A stretch of 64,000 nucleotides of DNA, from positions 32,501 through 96,500 of the forward strand of contig CAJHNH020001097.1 in NCBI GenBank assembly GCA_905116865.2, given 5' to 3'. Position numbers and translations under genes: made by a program. This DNA comes from Candidula unifasciata. Its lineage: Eukaryota; Mollusca; Gastropoda; Stylommatophora; Geomitridae. Below are positions 47,301 to 60,551 of this stretch, one piece after another. The notes beneath the pieces were generated by a model. That model saw only the letters and a program-made list of their open reading frames with translations. It ran no database searches and was not told the DNA's origin. Position 1 is the first letter of the stretch; the number at the start of each line of letters is the position of its first letter.

Positions 47301-50300
47301 CCACCTCACCCAGAACACTAAACCCAGATTGAACTCAGACCACTGTTCCAGCAGGAAAAACGCACACATTCGCACAAAAACCCCTTTCCCCCAAGATAAA
47401 TAATCTGTGGCCTTACCAAAGATTCAACCCGGATCTCCCCCATGAAAACCCAGCATTCTTAATTCCAACTGCCGTTTCTCTAAAGATAGTATTCCCATTA
47501 AAAAAGGTATTTTTTCTTTCATATATCCTATTACTTGACAACTATTATGTCAGGTCTTTTTAATCATACACTGGTGTGTATCAGAACATATGACTACCAT
47601 TCTAGGTATGTGATAGCTCATAAACGTATTTTTTAAGAATGTAGTTTGATTATTTCTTTTTGACTTCCACATCATGTTGAAACTGTGATTACCTCCTCTG
47701 ACAGCAATTTCTGACAATTTGAACAAGCCTATGCCCTGCTCATTTCATGTGCAGACGTTCATTTATTCCAGCGGATAGTTGAGTTAAGTCAAGAATTGAC
47801 ATCACAGCACTCGGGGCATTCCCACGTACGTTCTGTCCCCATCTTCAGCAGCGAGCACAAAGTCCCAATACTAATGATAATGGCCGCAGTCTTGTTATAT
47901 GTCCATCTTGCCCTTCCGCTGAGTGTAGTGAGCCAGCCACACCCTCTGGCCACACCCAGGTTATCTTTCTCTCCAGGTCATAATAATCCAGTTTATCTTT
48001 AAACTTTGTTACTTGTTTTGAAAGGGCCATGACCACATCTGCCTTGTTGTATATCAGTTCACCACCCAGGGGTGCAGATCCAGCCATCTGCCTGTTCATT
48101 CCACACGATGTCGACATGGCCTGGCGAAAAGATCCAAAGAATGCCCATGACCTTCCAAGTTAATCTTGCCCCTCTGCTCGAAGCCGCATTGTCTTTGCCT
48201 TTCCAGCGAATATTCAGCCCTTTGATTGGTGTTCGCTTCACTTCTTTTTGTTTAGAGTTGCCGAGTCATTGTATAATAAGGGAAATATTTGGGCAGCCAC
48301 TTGTATCATTATATTATTATAAGAAAATGAAGAAGGCAGTATATTGGGCAAGTCGTGAGAGGCACACACAGAAGCATTTAACAGGCACTGATGTGAGAAA
48401 CCAATGGATTTAGGAAATTAGGATGTCCAAGAGAGACCCTAAGGCAAATGTTTGCTGAAAGAGCCAGAGGCTGGATTCCATCCATGAAATCAAAAGGATT
48501 GCACCGGTTAGATCGGGATTAGGGACTAGACTCCAAGACCCATGTGATGTAAAATGGCACAACAGGATAATAATGACTTCATGTAGTCAGATCTGTTGAA
48601 TAGTGCCCTAGCTGGACTTGACCACATGACTGTCCTCTTTTCAACCTGCTGCTCTTTTTACTGTTAATCTCACTATGTAATGGAAGTTGTTTGTTTGATT
48701 CTGAGATAAGCACTTCTTCTGCAAAGCCCTATTCTGCCCTCACTGATTAAAATCAAGGTCAGAAAAATAAAAGATCTACCTCAATGTGGATTTGATCCCT
48801 AGACTGGTGAGTTGGCAGGCAAGCATCTGGCCACTATGCTGCCTCAGCTTCCCAGTTTGGTACTGCCACTTACTGCCTTTATTAAACCACTTTTGCGGTG
48901 TAGGCAGGGGGGTCTTTGAGCCTGAGGATTTAAGGCCGCATGGCTAGTGCAGGTGAGGATTTTATTTTTGCCCCCGACAGAAAAAATCCCCAGCTTTGCT
49001 GAGGATTCGAACCCGAGTTTCCTATATGAGAGCCCAGCGTTCTAATCATTCTGCCAGCCACCCATTTTGGTACTAACAGACATAAATCTGATAAGAGTAA
49101 AGTACATATGTGCATACTAATGGGCCATTGACACTTTAAAGTATTCATCCTCTTTGACATTTTGTGTAGGAAATACCATAGTGCCTGGTGAAATGTGGGA
49201 TACAAAAGTTCATTTTCAAATTTCTAGCACAGAGTATATATATTGTATTTAAGGGGGACAATTTCTGTGTTTAAGAATACTTTTAAAAACCTCAGAAATT
49301 TATAAAACATAAAATTAAACTGCATGGTGATTTAAACTTGTACATAGTTTTATTACAAAGAAGTGGCAAAAACACTGGTTTTCGTGCGAGGGCAGAAACA
49401 AACATCTAAACTTGAACAACTTGTGATAACCGCACTAGCAATGTGGCCCTAAATCTTCAGGCTCAAATCCCCTGTACTATCATTTCTTATAGTCCGTGCC
49501 ATGTTGGGTTGATAGTCATGCCTTTTCGCAGCCTTCTGTCTCAGGTACTTTTAGTCATTTCTGACAAATGGTTTTTGATGCCAGCATCTTCTCTCTCGGG
49601 CTCCCTCTACCTCTTTTGGCCTCCAGCTTTCCCACCACCATGATGTACTCCAGTTTTCTCCTTATCATAACATCACCAAAGAATGTAAATTGTCTTCTTC
49701 TGATCAGGGCATCCACTTCTCTCCATGAGTCAGTTTCTTTCAAGACATCTTTAGTACACTTTTTATGTGTTCAGGGTATTCTCATCATTAATCTATAAAA
49801 CAACAATTCTGATGTTTCCAAATAATTGTTCACTTATGGTCCAACCATCCATACTATTCTTCTTCTTTTATTGTCTCACTGATACCATGTTTTAGCCCAG
49901 TTTCATGGTTTTCTGTATTTGTCTTGTTTTTCTCTGGTGGCTTTAATGATAGATTTGTTAATCTTTTTGCAGGTTTCTACTACACCATTTATCCATATTT
50001 TTCTTGGTCTTCCTCTCGCCTTTCTCAGGTTCTACTGTAAAAAGTCTCATATGCAGTCTGGTCTGGCTGCATTCTCACTAGATGGCTGAACTATTTCATT
50101 CTTTGTCTGTCAGTATAATCCAGACATGGTCTTATTCCAACTTTCTCTCTAATGCTGGTATTCGTTGCCCTTTTGTCTAGTGTTTTTAGTGACCTTGAGA
50201 AAACAGCGCATTTCACATTTGGTTATTTTCTGTTCTGCTTCTCTGTTCATTGTCCATGTTTGGCCCTGAAAACATAAAGTAGGGATAAAGATGCTATTAA

Positions 50301-53300
50301 TCATTTGCTGTTTTGTTGGAAGGGAGATATTTGGGTGTCTAAACAGGGAGGCTAACTGGTAGGTGACAGCATTTGCCTTCTGTCTCTCTATCGAGTCTGC
50401 CATCGTCTGTAAAAATGCTTCCTAGATCTTCAAATTCTCTTGCTTGTTTGATTGTGGTACCGTTAACGAGAACGTTTATGATATTATGTTTTCTGCCTAT
50501 CCTCATCAACTCAGTTTTAGCAATGTTTATTCTGACGTCATCCTTTGTGCAAGCTTGATGTAAATAGTCAATATTGTGTTGTAAATTCTGTTCCTGGTGG
50601 TGTTTTAGATATTGATCGTCTGCAAAAAGAAGTTCATTGACTTCTTTAGTATCTGTATTTGCTTACTGTGTTATTCTATCCATGTAAGTAATGGTGAGAG
50701 GATACATCCCTCTCTGACACCTGATGAGATAGGGAACCAGTATGTCATTCCTTCTGTTTTCTTACTGTGCATTGACTATCATGGTAAAGAGCCATGACAG
50801 GGATGTGCATACTTCACTTTTGTATATCAGGATAGGATTTATCTTGTCTTGAGAATATTCTTCATTTTGTCAAATACTGCCTTTGCCTGAGTTATTCTAC
50901 ATTTACCTTCTTTAATTCATCTTTCATCTACTGTTATCAGGGTACCCAAGTACTTAAAAAAATCAGCTTGCTTGAGGATTGCCCCATTAACTTTTCTGAT
51001 GCATTTTGGAGGGTCTGTTTTCTTTGTAATTACCATGACTTCTGTTTTTCTGCTGTTCAAACTAAGATCCTTGTTTTGACTCTCTCTTTTACAACTATAT
51101 CAATCATTTCTTGCGTTTGTGTTTGATTTTTGGCGATCAAAACTATATCATCAGCATATGACAGGTTATTTAAAATATGCTCACCATCTGATATTTCTGG
51201 CATACCATATATCAATCTAATTATGATTTAAATAAAAATAAATTTAATGAATCTGGTGATTGTACATTCCTGTCTAATGCCTTGTTTAATGTGTTGAAAA
51301 TTTTCAGCTAGTTGTCTGTTCTTATAGCTGCATTTTGTAGCCAGTATATGTTTTTTTTTAATGTGACGTCTTTACCAACAGTGGTCTGGTTTCCAATTTC
51401 TTCATGTTTCGTTATCAGATGCTTTTGCATAATCAACAAAGCACATGCAATAATGAATGTGTCCTAATAATAAACAATTTGAAAACATTTTTTTTAACCT
51501 CCCAAGAACTGTTATAAATGTGAAATGTTATTTAGCTAGCTTCCTTAAGTAATTTCCCAGCATAGAAAGTAAGCATGAGGTGACCATTCTAGGTGGGCTT
51601 AATGAGTTCATGGTCAAGTTCTATGGACCTGCTGGCAGTAAGTTTTTGTCAAAAGCATTTGCAGCTGTGTGTATGTGAGAGAGAGACAGAGCGAGAGAGA
51701 GAGAGAGAGACTCCCTGGAAGAGAGTGAGAGATTCCCTGGAGGAGAGTACTTTCTTAGAAGAATGAGAAAGATTTTAAGAGAGATATTCCTTGGAAGTGA
51801 GAGAGAGAATGAAAGAAAGAGGGGTTCCTTGAAATAGAAAGAGAGAGAGAATGATTTTTTTGGAAAAGAGAGAGAGAGAGATACCAGTTGTTTTTAAAAA
51901 TCACCTGAGCCTTGAAAACAGCTTGTATCTGTCAAGAGGAGAGTGGTGTAGAGACTTTTGTGTGTGTTCCAAACTTGGTGTCATAGTACCTTATCTGTTA
52001 ATCGGTTAAGTTAATCATTCATTGTAATTCCAACTTTGTGGATCACCACATAGTTTGCTTATTCTTGTGCCAGCGAAAACCACACAGTCTCAGCAAAGCT
52101 AAACCAGTAGCATACACTTGCATTAAATGGATGGGGCAGTCATTAAAAGTGCTAACACAAACATTTCGCCACCAGAATTGCAGTTCATCATCTTTGAAAG
52201 TAACAGTTAAAATAAATCAGCAGTTGCACTTGCAGTTATTTTCAAAAGGCACCACCAGTGCTAAGGCAACAGAACACTCACCATTTTCTAAATCTTCAGT
52301 TCATAACACAAATCACATTGGGCGCACTTAAAAAAGCATTCCAAAACAACTCTGTGGGTTACAGTATCTTGCGATGCACTCAGCTCAGAAACTGGGTGAA
52401 TCAGTATGTATTTTCAGTCAAAATATGAGAGAAGATACAACAGCTGATCATTATTTGAAGCAAATAACTTTCCAAAACTTGAAGTCAGCCTATTAGTACC
52501 ATATTTGAGGAGCTTGTACTGCAGGGCTCTCTTGCCTCCTCCAAGCAGTGAGCAGCAGGATGTGCATGGCCAGTGTTATAATTTCACATCTGCTAGATTA
52601 AGTCAGGTCATGATCACCTTTACTTACTTTAGTATGATTGAACACGGCACATACAGACTTGTTGGCATAAGGCCTAGGTTGGTCATATTTCCCCACAGTT
52701 AAAAAAAAAATAATGTCAGCAGTCTCCAAACCATTGTTTAGGGCAGTATACATGAATGAATGTCAATTGAAAAGTTGTGCCTTTTAGTACGGCATCAAGC
52801 CATGCACTTGGAAATTAGTGTGAACATTAGTCCTCCACATAATCACCCCTCATGTTGATTCACTTCTTCCATCTCTTCTTTGCTATCCTGATCTGATTAT
52901 TGAACTTCCCTTATGGGCGCAGAACCATATCTCTAGTTCATTAGCTCTTCTGCATCTTCTGCTTCCCCCACCCCGGCCTTTATCTCCTTCCTCTCCGCTT
53001 CTTTTTCCCTTGCCCTGAACCATCTCACGCCAAGTTGTCATGTCCTCAGTCACCCTGGCTTTTTTTGGTTTCACCATATCACTTAATATTTTTTCTTGGA
53101 AAAGCATTTCCCTATCTTGGTTGGCCCATTTGTTTTTCTCTTGGTTGTAGTTTTTAATGGCATAAATAGTCAGTCCAACACTTGATAACTTCTTATGACA
53201 TGCCTGTTAAGGTACATTATTGATAATCTTTAATTCACTCGAGGGTCGTGATAACACGAGCAGGAATTTTTATTACTTAGGTCAAAATAGGTGTTGAATT

Positions 53301-56300
53301 TACTCTTTCAGTACCAGGGGTTTAGCATCAGAGGCTCTAGTAGTAGTTCAGGGAAACGTAAAATCCTCTCATCTTGCGTTCACTAGGCTTGTAGATAGGA
53401 ACCTGTAAACGTGTGATGCATTCCTTGGGACTGACAGATTTAAAACAACACAAATTTGATGAAAAGAACAGTAATTAGGTAACCATGCCTAATTTACCTT
53501 CACAGTAAAGGTAAAGTATTCTTTCCTTACCATGTCTGGAGTCTTTGTGAGCCAAATAACTGAGTGAAAGTGACATTTTCTTTTTCTAAAACTGACTTCG
53601 GTTTTATATAAAGACTGCCCAATTTTTATAAAAACTAAAATAAAATTAATTCTGGTCAGCTCTGGATTTATTTTTCAATTTACCCACGCAATTATTTATA
53701 CTTTCATGTTGTTTAAAATTCAATGAAAGTGTGTGTGCTTGAGCATGCTTGCACAAGAGAGAGAAAGAGTAAGAGATAAAACACAGACACTTACAAATGT
53801 GATGAATGTGTTTTAAAATATTGCAGCACCTTATGAAGGAGGAGTTTGGAAAGTGAGAGTCGATCTCCCAGACAAATACCCCTTTAAGTCTCCATCTATT
53901 GGTAAGTTCATACTTTCCTATTTCCTCATCGAATCACTCAGAAATAGGCGTGGATGAATTGATTCTACACGGTTTTGACCTTCACTTTGATGTTGTGGAG
54001 CTAGGCTATTATCATTCCTTGACCACCCACCCACACATGGATTGGCATTTATCTATATCCCTACTAATCTTCTTCTTCTTTGCATTCAGTTTCATATGCT
54101 CAGATCAGACCATCAGGTGGGTTGCCTCTATGAACTCGCATGTCAGTAGCAGGCCCTTCATGGTTCCCCATAGCTTGGTCTTCACACTTTGCTCTTGAGG
54201 TCAGCTGTCTTTTCGAAGTTGTAGGTAGAGTGGGCAGGTCTGCAGAATGTGCTCAGATGTTTGTGGTTCTGTTTGACAGGCACACTGTGGGGGACTGTAC
54301 AATCTTTATATTATGCATGTGGTAGTTAAGCCTGCAGTGTCCTGTTCTAAGACGGAAAATTGTTGTATGCTGTTTTCTGTTGAGTCTGCTGATGGGGTCT
54401 TGTGGATGTTTACTGTTAGTTTGTTCTCACTACAATTTCTTGTATTTTCCTTTGATTAGTGTTTTGATTTTCTGGTAATGACAAGGAATGGGCTTGTTGT
54501 TTCTCCTTTGTTCCATTTTTTGCAAGTCTGTCTCTTTTTTCATTTTCTGGTATACCACAGTGAGCCGGGATTCACTGGAGAATGATTTGATTGTTTTCTG
54601 TGAGTCTGTTTAGCTGGTGGGTTAGTCAGTTCTCTCTTCATGTTGTCTCATGGATCTCTTTTGTTCCCCTGGAGGACTGACATGCAGTCACAAAGGAAAA
54701 CAATTTTGCTGTTTTTAATTGTTCTTTCCTCCAGCACTTTGGTTAAATCAATAATTGCTTGCTGCTCTGCTCTGAAGTTTGTTGAGAGTCTTCCGGAGGC
54801 ACATGAAGTTTCTACTGTGGTCCCATCTTGCAGCATGACTGACCCAGTTCCTCCATTTTTTCCTGCTTCCTCCAGTGATCCATCACTGCATACGTGTGTC
54901 CATTAGGGTTTTGGATAACAGTTGTAGGCATGTTCAAGGGTCTTTGCATGCCATTCTAGGTCAAATTATTCAGCATTTCTGTCTATGCCTGGAATTGTTG
55001 TGACTGTATAGTTAGGCTGTAGGTCTATGCTGTATGCCTGGATTGTTTCCCAAGTTGAAGGAACTTTAGAAAGGATGTCACTGTTGTTTTTTATGTGTAG
55101 TACAATTTTTATCGGTAGTAAAAGCTTTGTGTTTTCAGTTAGTTTTTAGTTATTTGTTATTCTGTGCATGGGGTTTGTTGTTCATGCATTTACATTTTTC
55201 TGTTAGGGTAAGCACCTTTTCTTCCCTTCAAAGGCTCAAGCTCTGCAGGCCAGAAGTTGTGGATTGGTATGCTTCTCATACCTGCAGTGATGATTCTGAG
55301 ACCAGTATCCTGTATTTTATCCAGTTTGTTTAGGTTTAATTTGGCTGCAGTGGAGTATGCTGCTATGCCATACTCCAATTTTGGGCGTACGTATCCTGTG
55401 TATATTTGTCGTACAGAGTTGGCATATGCACCACAGCTTGTTCCAGTAGTTTCTTTATAAGTCTGAGCCTCAGGGTAGCTTTCTTTTGGGTGTCTTCAAT
55501 GTGAAGGCCCCAGGTTAGCCTTTTGTCGAATTTTACTCCCAAATATGTGGGGTTATCCTCTTTTGAAAGGATGTTGCCTTCTAGGTACAGATCAACTTGT
55601 TCTGGCTTTGTGGAAAAAGAGAAGAGAGTTGAGACGGTTTTAGTCTGGTTGATTGTAACTCCCGATGAGTCTGTCCATTTCCTTACTGTATTTATAGCTT
55701 CCTGCATTCTTGTTTTAGTTATCCCTACCAATCAGGTCCCTATAAGTTTATTGACTATTCATCCTTCGTGGGATTTTCTTCTATGCTGAAGTCCAAGAAG
55801 GACATTTTGATCAAAATCATTATTTCCTCTGTTACCATATCTGTCCAACTGTAAACTTTAGTCACAGCTTTTTTCTTTCTTTGCTGCTCTGCTCATTTCA
55901 GAATGATTTTGAGATGAGAAAAATTGCTTTAAATAAAGTTTCAGTGTGATCACTGTCACGCACATGAAGGGCTGAAGAGAGGTGGGGATCTTCTGTTGTG
56001 GTTACATGTTTGTAGCATGCAAACCAAGGAGTAAAACACCAAGTTAGTAAAGAGTTTTTCTACCAAATGAAGAAAACCTTAACGATCAGAACATTGCAAG
56101 CATGCAGCTCATTCACACTAACTACAGCCTGTATAAAGTCATGGACAGATATATCCCGCAAACATACTGAAACAGCAAGTGTCCTTGATGGGTATAGCTG
56201 TCCTACACACTTAAGTCATGAAATATACATATGAACTGGCTTTAATTTCAGGAAGAAAACTTGTGGCAACTGTAGGATGCTACTGTATTAACTCTTTGAG

Positions 56301-59300
56301 TCCCAGATATAATCTACATCATGCCTGCTACCTTTACTTTCTGGGGTATTTCCCTATACCCATTTTAGGCTGGGTTGATCTGGGAGCTAAGACCCTTTTT
56401 TTTTTTTTTTTAATCTTACAGTGTATAAACTTAGATCCAAGACTTTAAGGTTGGCATGCAAACATCTAGCCACTGAGCTGCATTGGTGAATGCTTGGTCA
56501 CATAAAAAATATAGGCTAGAATTTGAAGTGACAGAACGGGTCAAGTTTAATTTAGTATATCTTTGTCTTGACCTTGTAGCCATGTAGTTTAGCAGCTGGA
56601 CAACTGCCTGTTAGCCCAAATGTCTAGGCTGCGAATCCTCTGCAAGGCAGATTTTTTTCAAAATTAACTTTGGCTACAGACTTTGGCTTTGGCAGACTAT
56701 CACCTATGGATCCTAATGTTGTGGGTCCAGATCCAAATAGTTGGATTTAAAAAAAAAAAAAAAAGACTTTGTCTCCTTGGTCAACTCAGCCATAAACGAA
56801 TACCAGGTAAATTCCATGGAAGTAAAGGCAGCCAGTGTGATGTTACCATCATCCACTGAGTACCGATTGGTCTATAAAATATAGGTCTGGCAGTGTGTGC
56901 CCAATATGCCTGAAGACCTGAAAAAGGACCCTTTCCATTATTTTAATGCCTGTATTTACTTTTAATTCTCAGGTTTCATGAACCGGGTATATCACCCAAA
57001 CATCGATGAAGTGTAAGTATTCTTAATGTACACATTTCAACATAAGCATGCACAGTCATTATTTCGCTAACACATTTTTGTCAGGTGCAAAAATCAAAAT
57101 TCCAAAACCTGAAGAATTTGTTGAGGCTACACTAGCCTAAGTCCTCATGCTCGCGACACAACCATCCCCCTTATTATCCTACACTGCCCTAACAAAGTAA
57201 AATTATTTGATTTAAGAATTGACAATTATAGCACACCGGGCATACACATAGATGCTTTGTCTACCGCAGCAAATGACGCAAAGTGTAGATGCTAACTGTT
57301 CCCATAGCACACTAATTATACACAGGCTGATCTCTTCCTCTCATCTGTCGCTCCTTGCCGGATCCACACTTAATTCCTTGTTCACACATTCTTGCCCATG
57401 TTATTTCATCTAATCTCGTCTCCTCTGCTAAAAGTCGTTCATATATGGTCGTCAGAATATCTTTCTTGTCCAGTACGAGTGTTTCCGTAGCTTTCGCTTT
57501 TGTAGCCAGAAAATCTGTTTTTTTCATTCCCTCGCACTTCTGCATGTCCCGGACAATATATCCAATTGATTTCCTGCGATGTTGGCTTACTGATGTATGG
57601 TATCCACTCATGCCACATTAGTCCATTTTGAATCCTCCACAATGCCAACTGAGGATCAGACACAATAATTCCTCTGGTAACTTTGTTTTCTGCTATCCAC
57701 TTCAGAGCTGCAGTGATTGCTTGCCCCGACTTCCATTCTCATGCTTAAAGTTGTAGATAAAAAAGCTCTGTTTTGTTCTGCAAAAATGTTTCCCTTAATT
57801 CTATCTGAAAATCCCCAGCCAGATATTACACACACAGAACAATCGGTGTACACAACTTCATTATCTAGTCCAACCTTTCCATCTATCAGTTGTTGTACCT
57901 CTAATTCTGCCATACCGTTACGCCACTCTCTACATTCTCATCCTAATGTTATAATGACTTGATAGAAACTGCTGTTTTGGGTATCTGTGATAATCCATTC
58001 CTGCCCCTTGTGTATTTGCTTGACTGAGGCCGCCGTCTCGATGGTATCTTCAGCTAGTGCCATCCATGACTTTCCTCTTTTCAACCGGTATGTGCCTTTC
58101 ATCATTGTTAACTCACATATAGGCCTTGGCTTGCGCCAGTGACAGTCTACACTTTACTGATGTTAGCCCAAGCATATACCTCATTGTTCTAATTGAGGTG
58201 TCCTGTGTGCACCCTAAGATGATTCTTATTCCTTCTAACAAGGTTTAAAATACAGTTTAAAATCTAGAACTTTTCCTAGTTCATTTTATTTACCTATCTT
58301 GAGATTAAAGTTTGTTTTGTTTTTAACCCATTATTTCAATAATCTCTCACAGAGTGATTGAACTATGCTAAATTTATCCTAGCATAATATGCTTTATATA
58401 CCTTGAGGAGTGGTTATGGTCCCTTATTAAAATAAGCATTATCTAAATCCAATAATAAACATGAACAAGTTAGATATGGTCAAGGTCTTTTGGGAGAAGG
58501 TGGACAATGTGGAAGTACAAAAGAGGCCATTACAGTATGGAGAGAAGGGTGCAGTGGGGTGTGACCAAGGGATCTGCGGACGACCTACACTGAGGACAGG
58601 CAAGATGGAAGTACAAGGGCTAATCCAAAATTTACCTCCGATTGGCCTGTAAAAAATAAACTTTGCCATAGTGATAGTCACGCTGAACAACAACAGCCTT
58701 GAAAAAGTCAACAGTTTCACTTATCTAGGGAGCAAGATGTCATCTACAGGAGATACCGCACCAGAAATATCATTTAGAATAGCACTGGCATCTAGTGCCT
58801 TCAATAAACTGTCTAACATCTGGAAATCAAAGACACTTAGCAAACACACAAAACTCAAGATCTTCAATTCTTGTGTGATTCCAGTACTAACCTTTGGATG
58901 TGAGAGCTGGAAATCAACAAAAACTCTAGACACAAAATTAGACAGTTTTGAAAATAAATGCCTTAGAAGAATACTAAATTTCAAATGGTCAGATTTCCGA
59001 ACCAATACACAAATAAGGCAAGAGTATGTGTCTAATTTTATACGAAAACGCCGCTGGAACTATGTCGGCCACGCCCTTAGAATGGATAAATCAAGACTTC
59101 CTTACCAAGCCCTCATTTGGACACCACAGGGGAAAAGATCTCGTGGAAGACCAAGGGAAACCCTACGTAGAACTATCATCAGGGAAGGCTCGCTCATGGG
59201 CCACTCAAACATCCAAGACCTACAACAGATTGCAGCGGACCGCCGTGCATGGAGAGTCGCGACCTCTGCCCTATGTGCCGCACTCGACACAAGAGGAAAG

Positions 59301-60520
59301 ACTAACTAACTAACTAACTAATAGTGATCACCATTTATTGCTTGTATCATATAGTAGTCTTTTAGCTCACTAAATATGAACCTACAGTCTCATTTGTTCA
59401 GTGGTTCACAATAAATAAACATTGATACTGTTATTGCCTCTCCTGTCAGCTGTGAAATTCGTGGAGTGATTTGTTTTCTTCAAGTAGAAGGTTAAATAAA
59501 TAGCTGCAGAGTTCTATCGTTGATTATGCGTGTGTAAGATGATAATAATATGAATTACATTTCTTTGAGGAATTGGTGCAGGAAATTCAGAGATGGACAT
59601 AAAGATGTGCATGATGAGAGTGGACAAGGACAACATTTATGGAAGACAGATGAGCTCGTTAAAAAAAAATTGACCAAGTCATAGCGGAAAAGCACTGTTT
59701 CACAATTTCAGATCTTTCTACAGAAGTTCACAGACAGGTTAGGTTAACACAAATTCTGTTCTCATATAATCAAACTGCTACTTGTACCATCGGAATTGGA
59801 ACTCTTCACTGGCTGCTGAAGATGGGGACAAAGCGCTTAAGGGAATGTCCAGAGTTCTGTGTTAATTCTTAACTCTACTTAATAAACCAGAATTTTGAAC
59901 AGGACATAATTTTATCTGTAAATCTGTTTCCATAAAGCTGCAAAGAGAATTTCTTTTGAGGTTTCCTGTTGTGAATTTGTTTTATGAAGTTGTATGAATG
60001 TTTGTACACATTATCAATTCAAAACTTTATCTAAGCTGTTATAGTTCTTCTTTTTCTTCTTTTCTTCATATTCACTGGCTGTAATCTACAGCAGAAAGTT
60101 CTGGTTGTTCGTCCACTTCTCGACTTTAGTCTTGTTCCAAGAATTTTGCATGCACATCTGTTTTGCAGAGCTGAATTATTTGTATGCAGACTGTTGGTTC
60201 CTTGCCTTTCCAGTAGATGCACTTCGACTTCACATGAAACATCCCTAATTAGTCAACCTTCCTGATAAATGTGTCTGCTTTGTTTTCTTGTAGGTCTGGT
60301 ACAGTATGTCTGGATGTGATAAATCAAGCCTGGACTGCCCTTTATGGTAAAGTCAAAATATCACTGGTTAAATTGTGTAAATATTTACTCAGTAGACTAA
60401 AGATAATTTAATATTTGATTTAAAATTCAGTGATATTATGGGTAGCATTTTTTTAACAAAACTGTTTTAATTGAAACAATTTAACATTAAGCTGCAACAA
60501 TTTTATTTTGATAATGTTCT

Positions 60521-60551
<31 letters not shown>

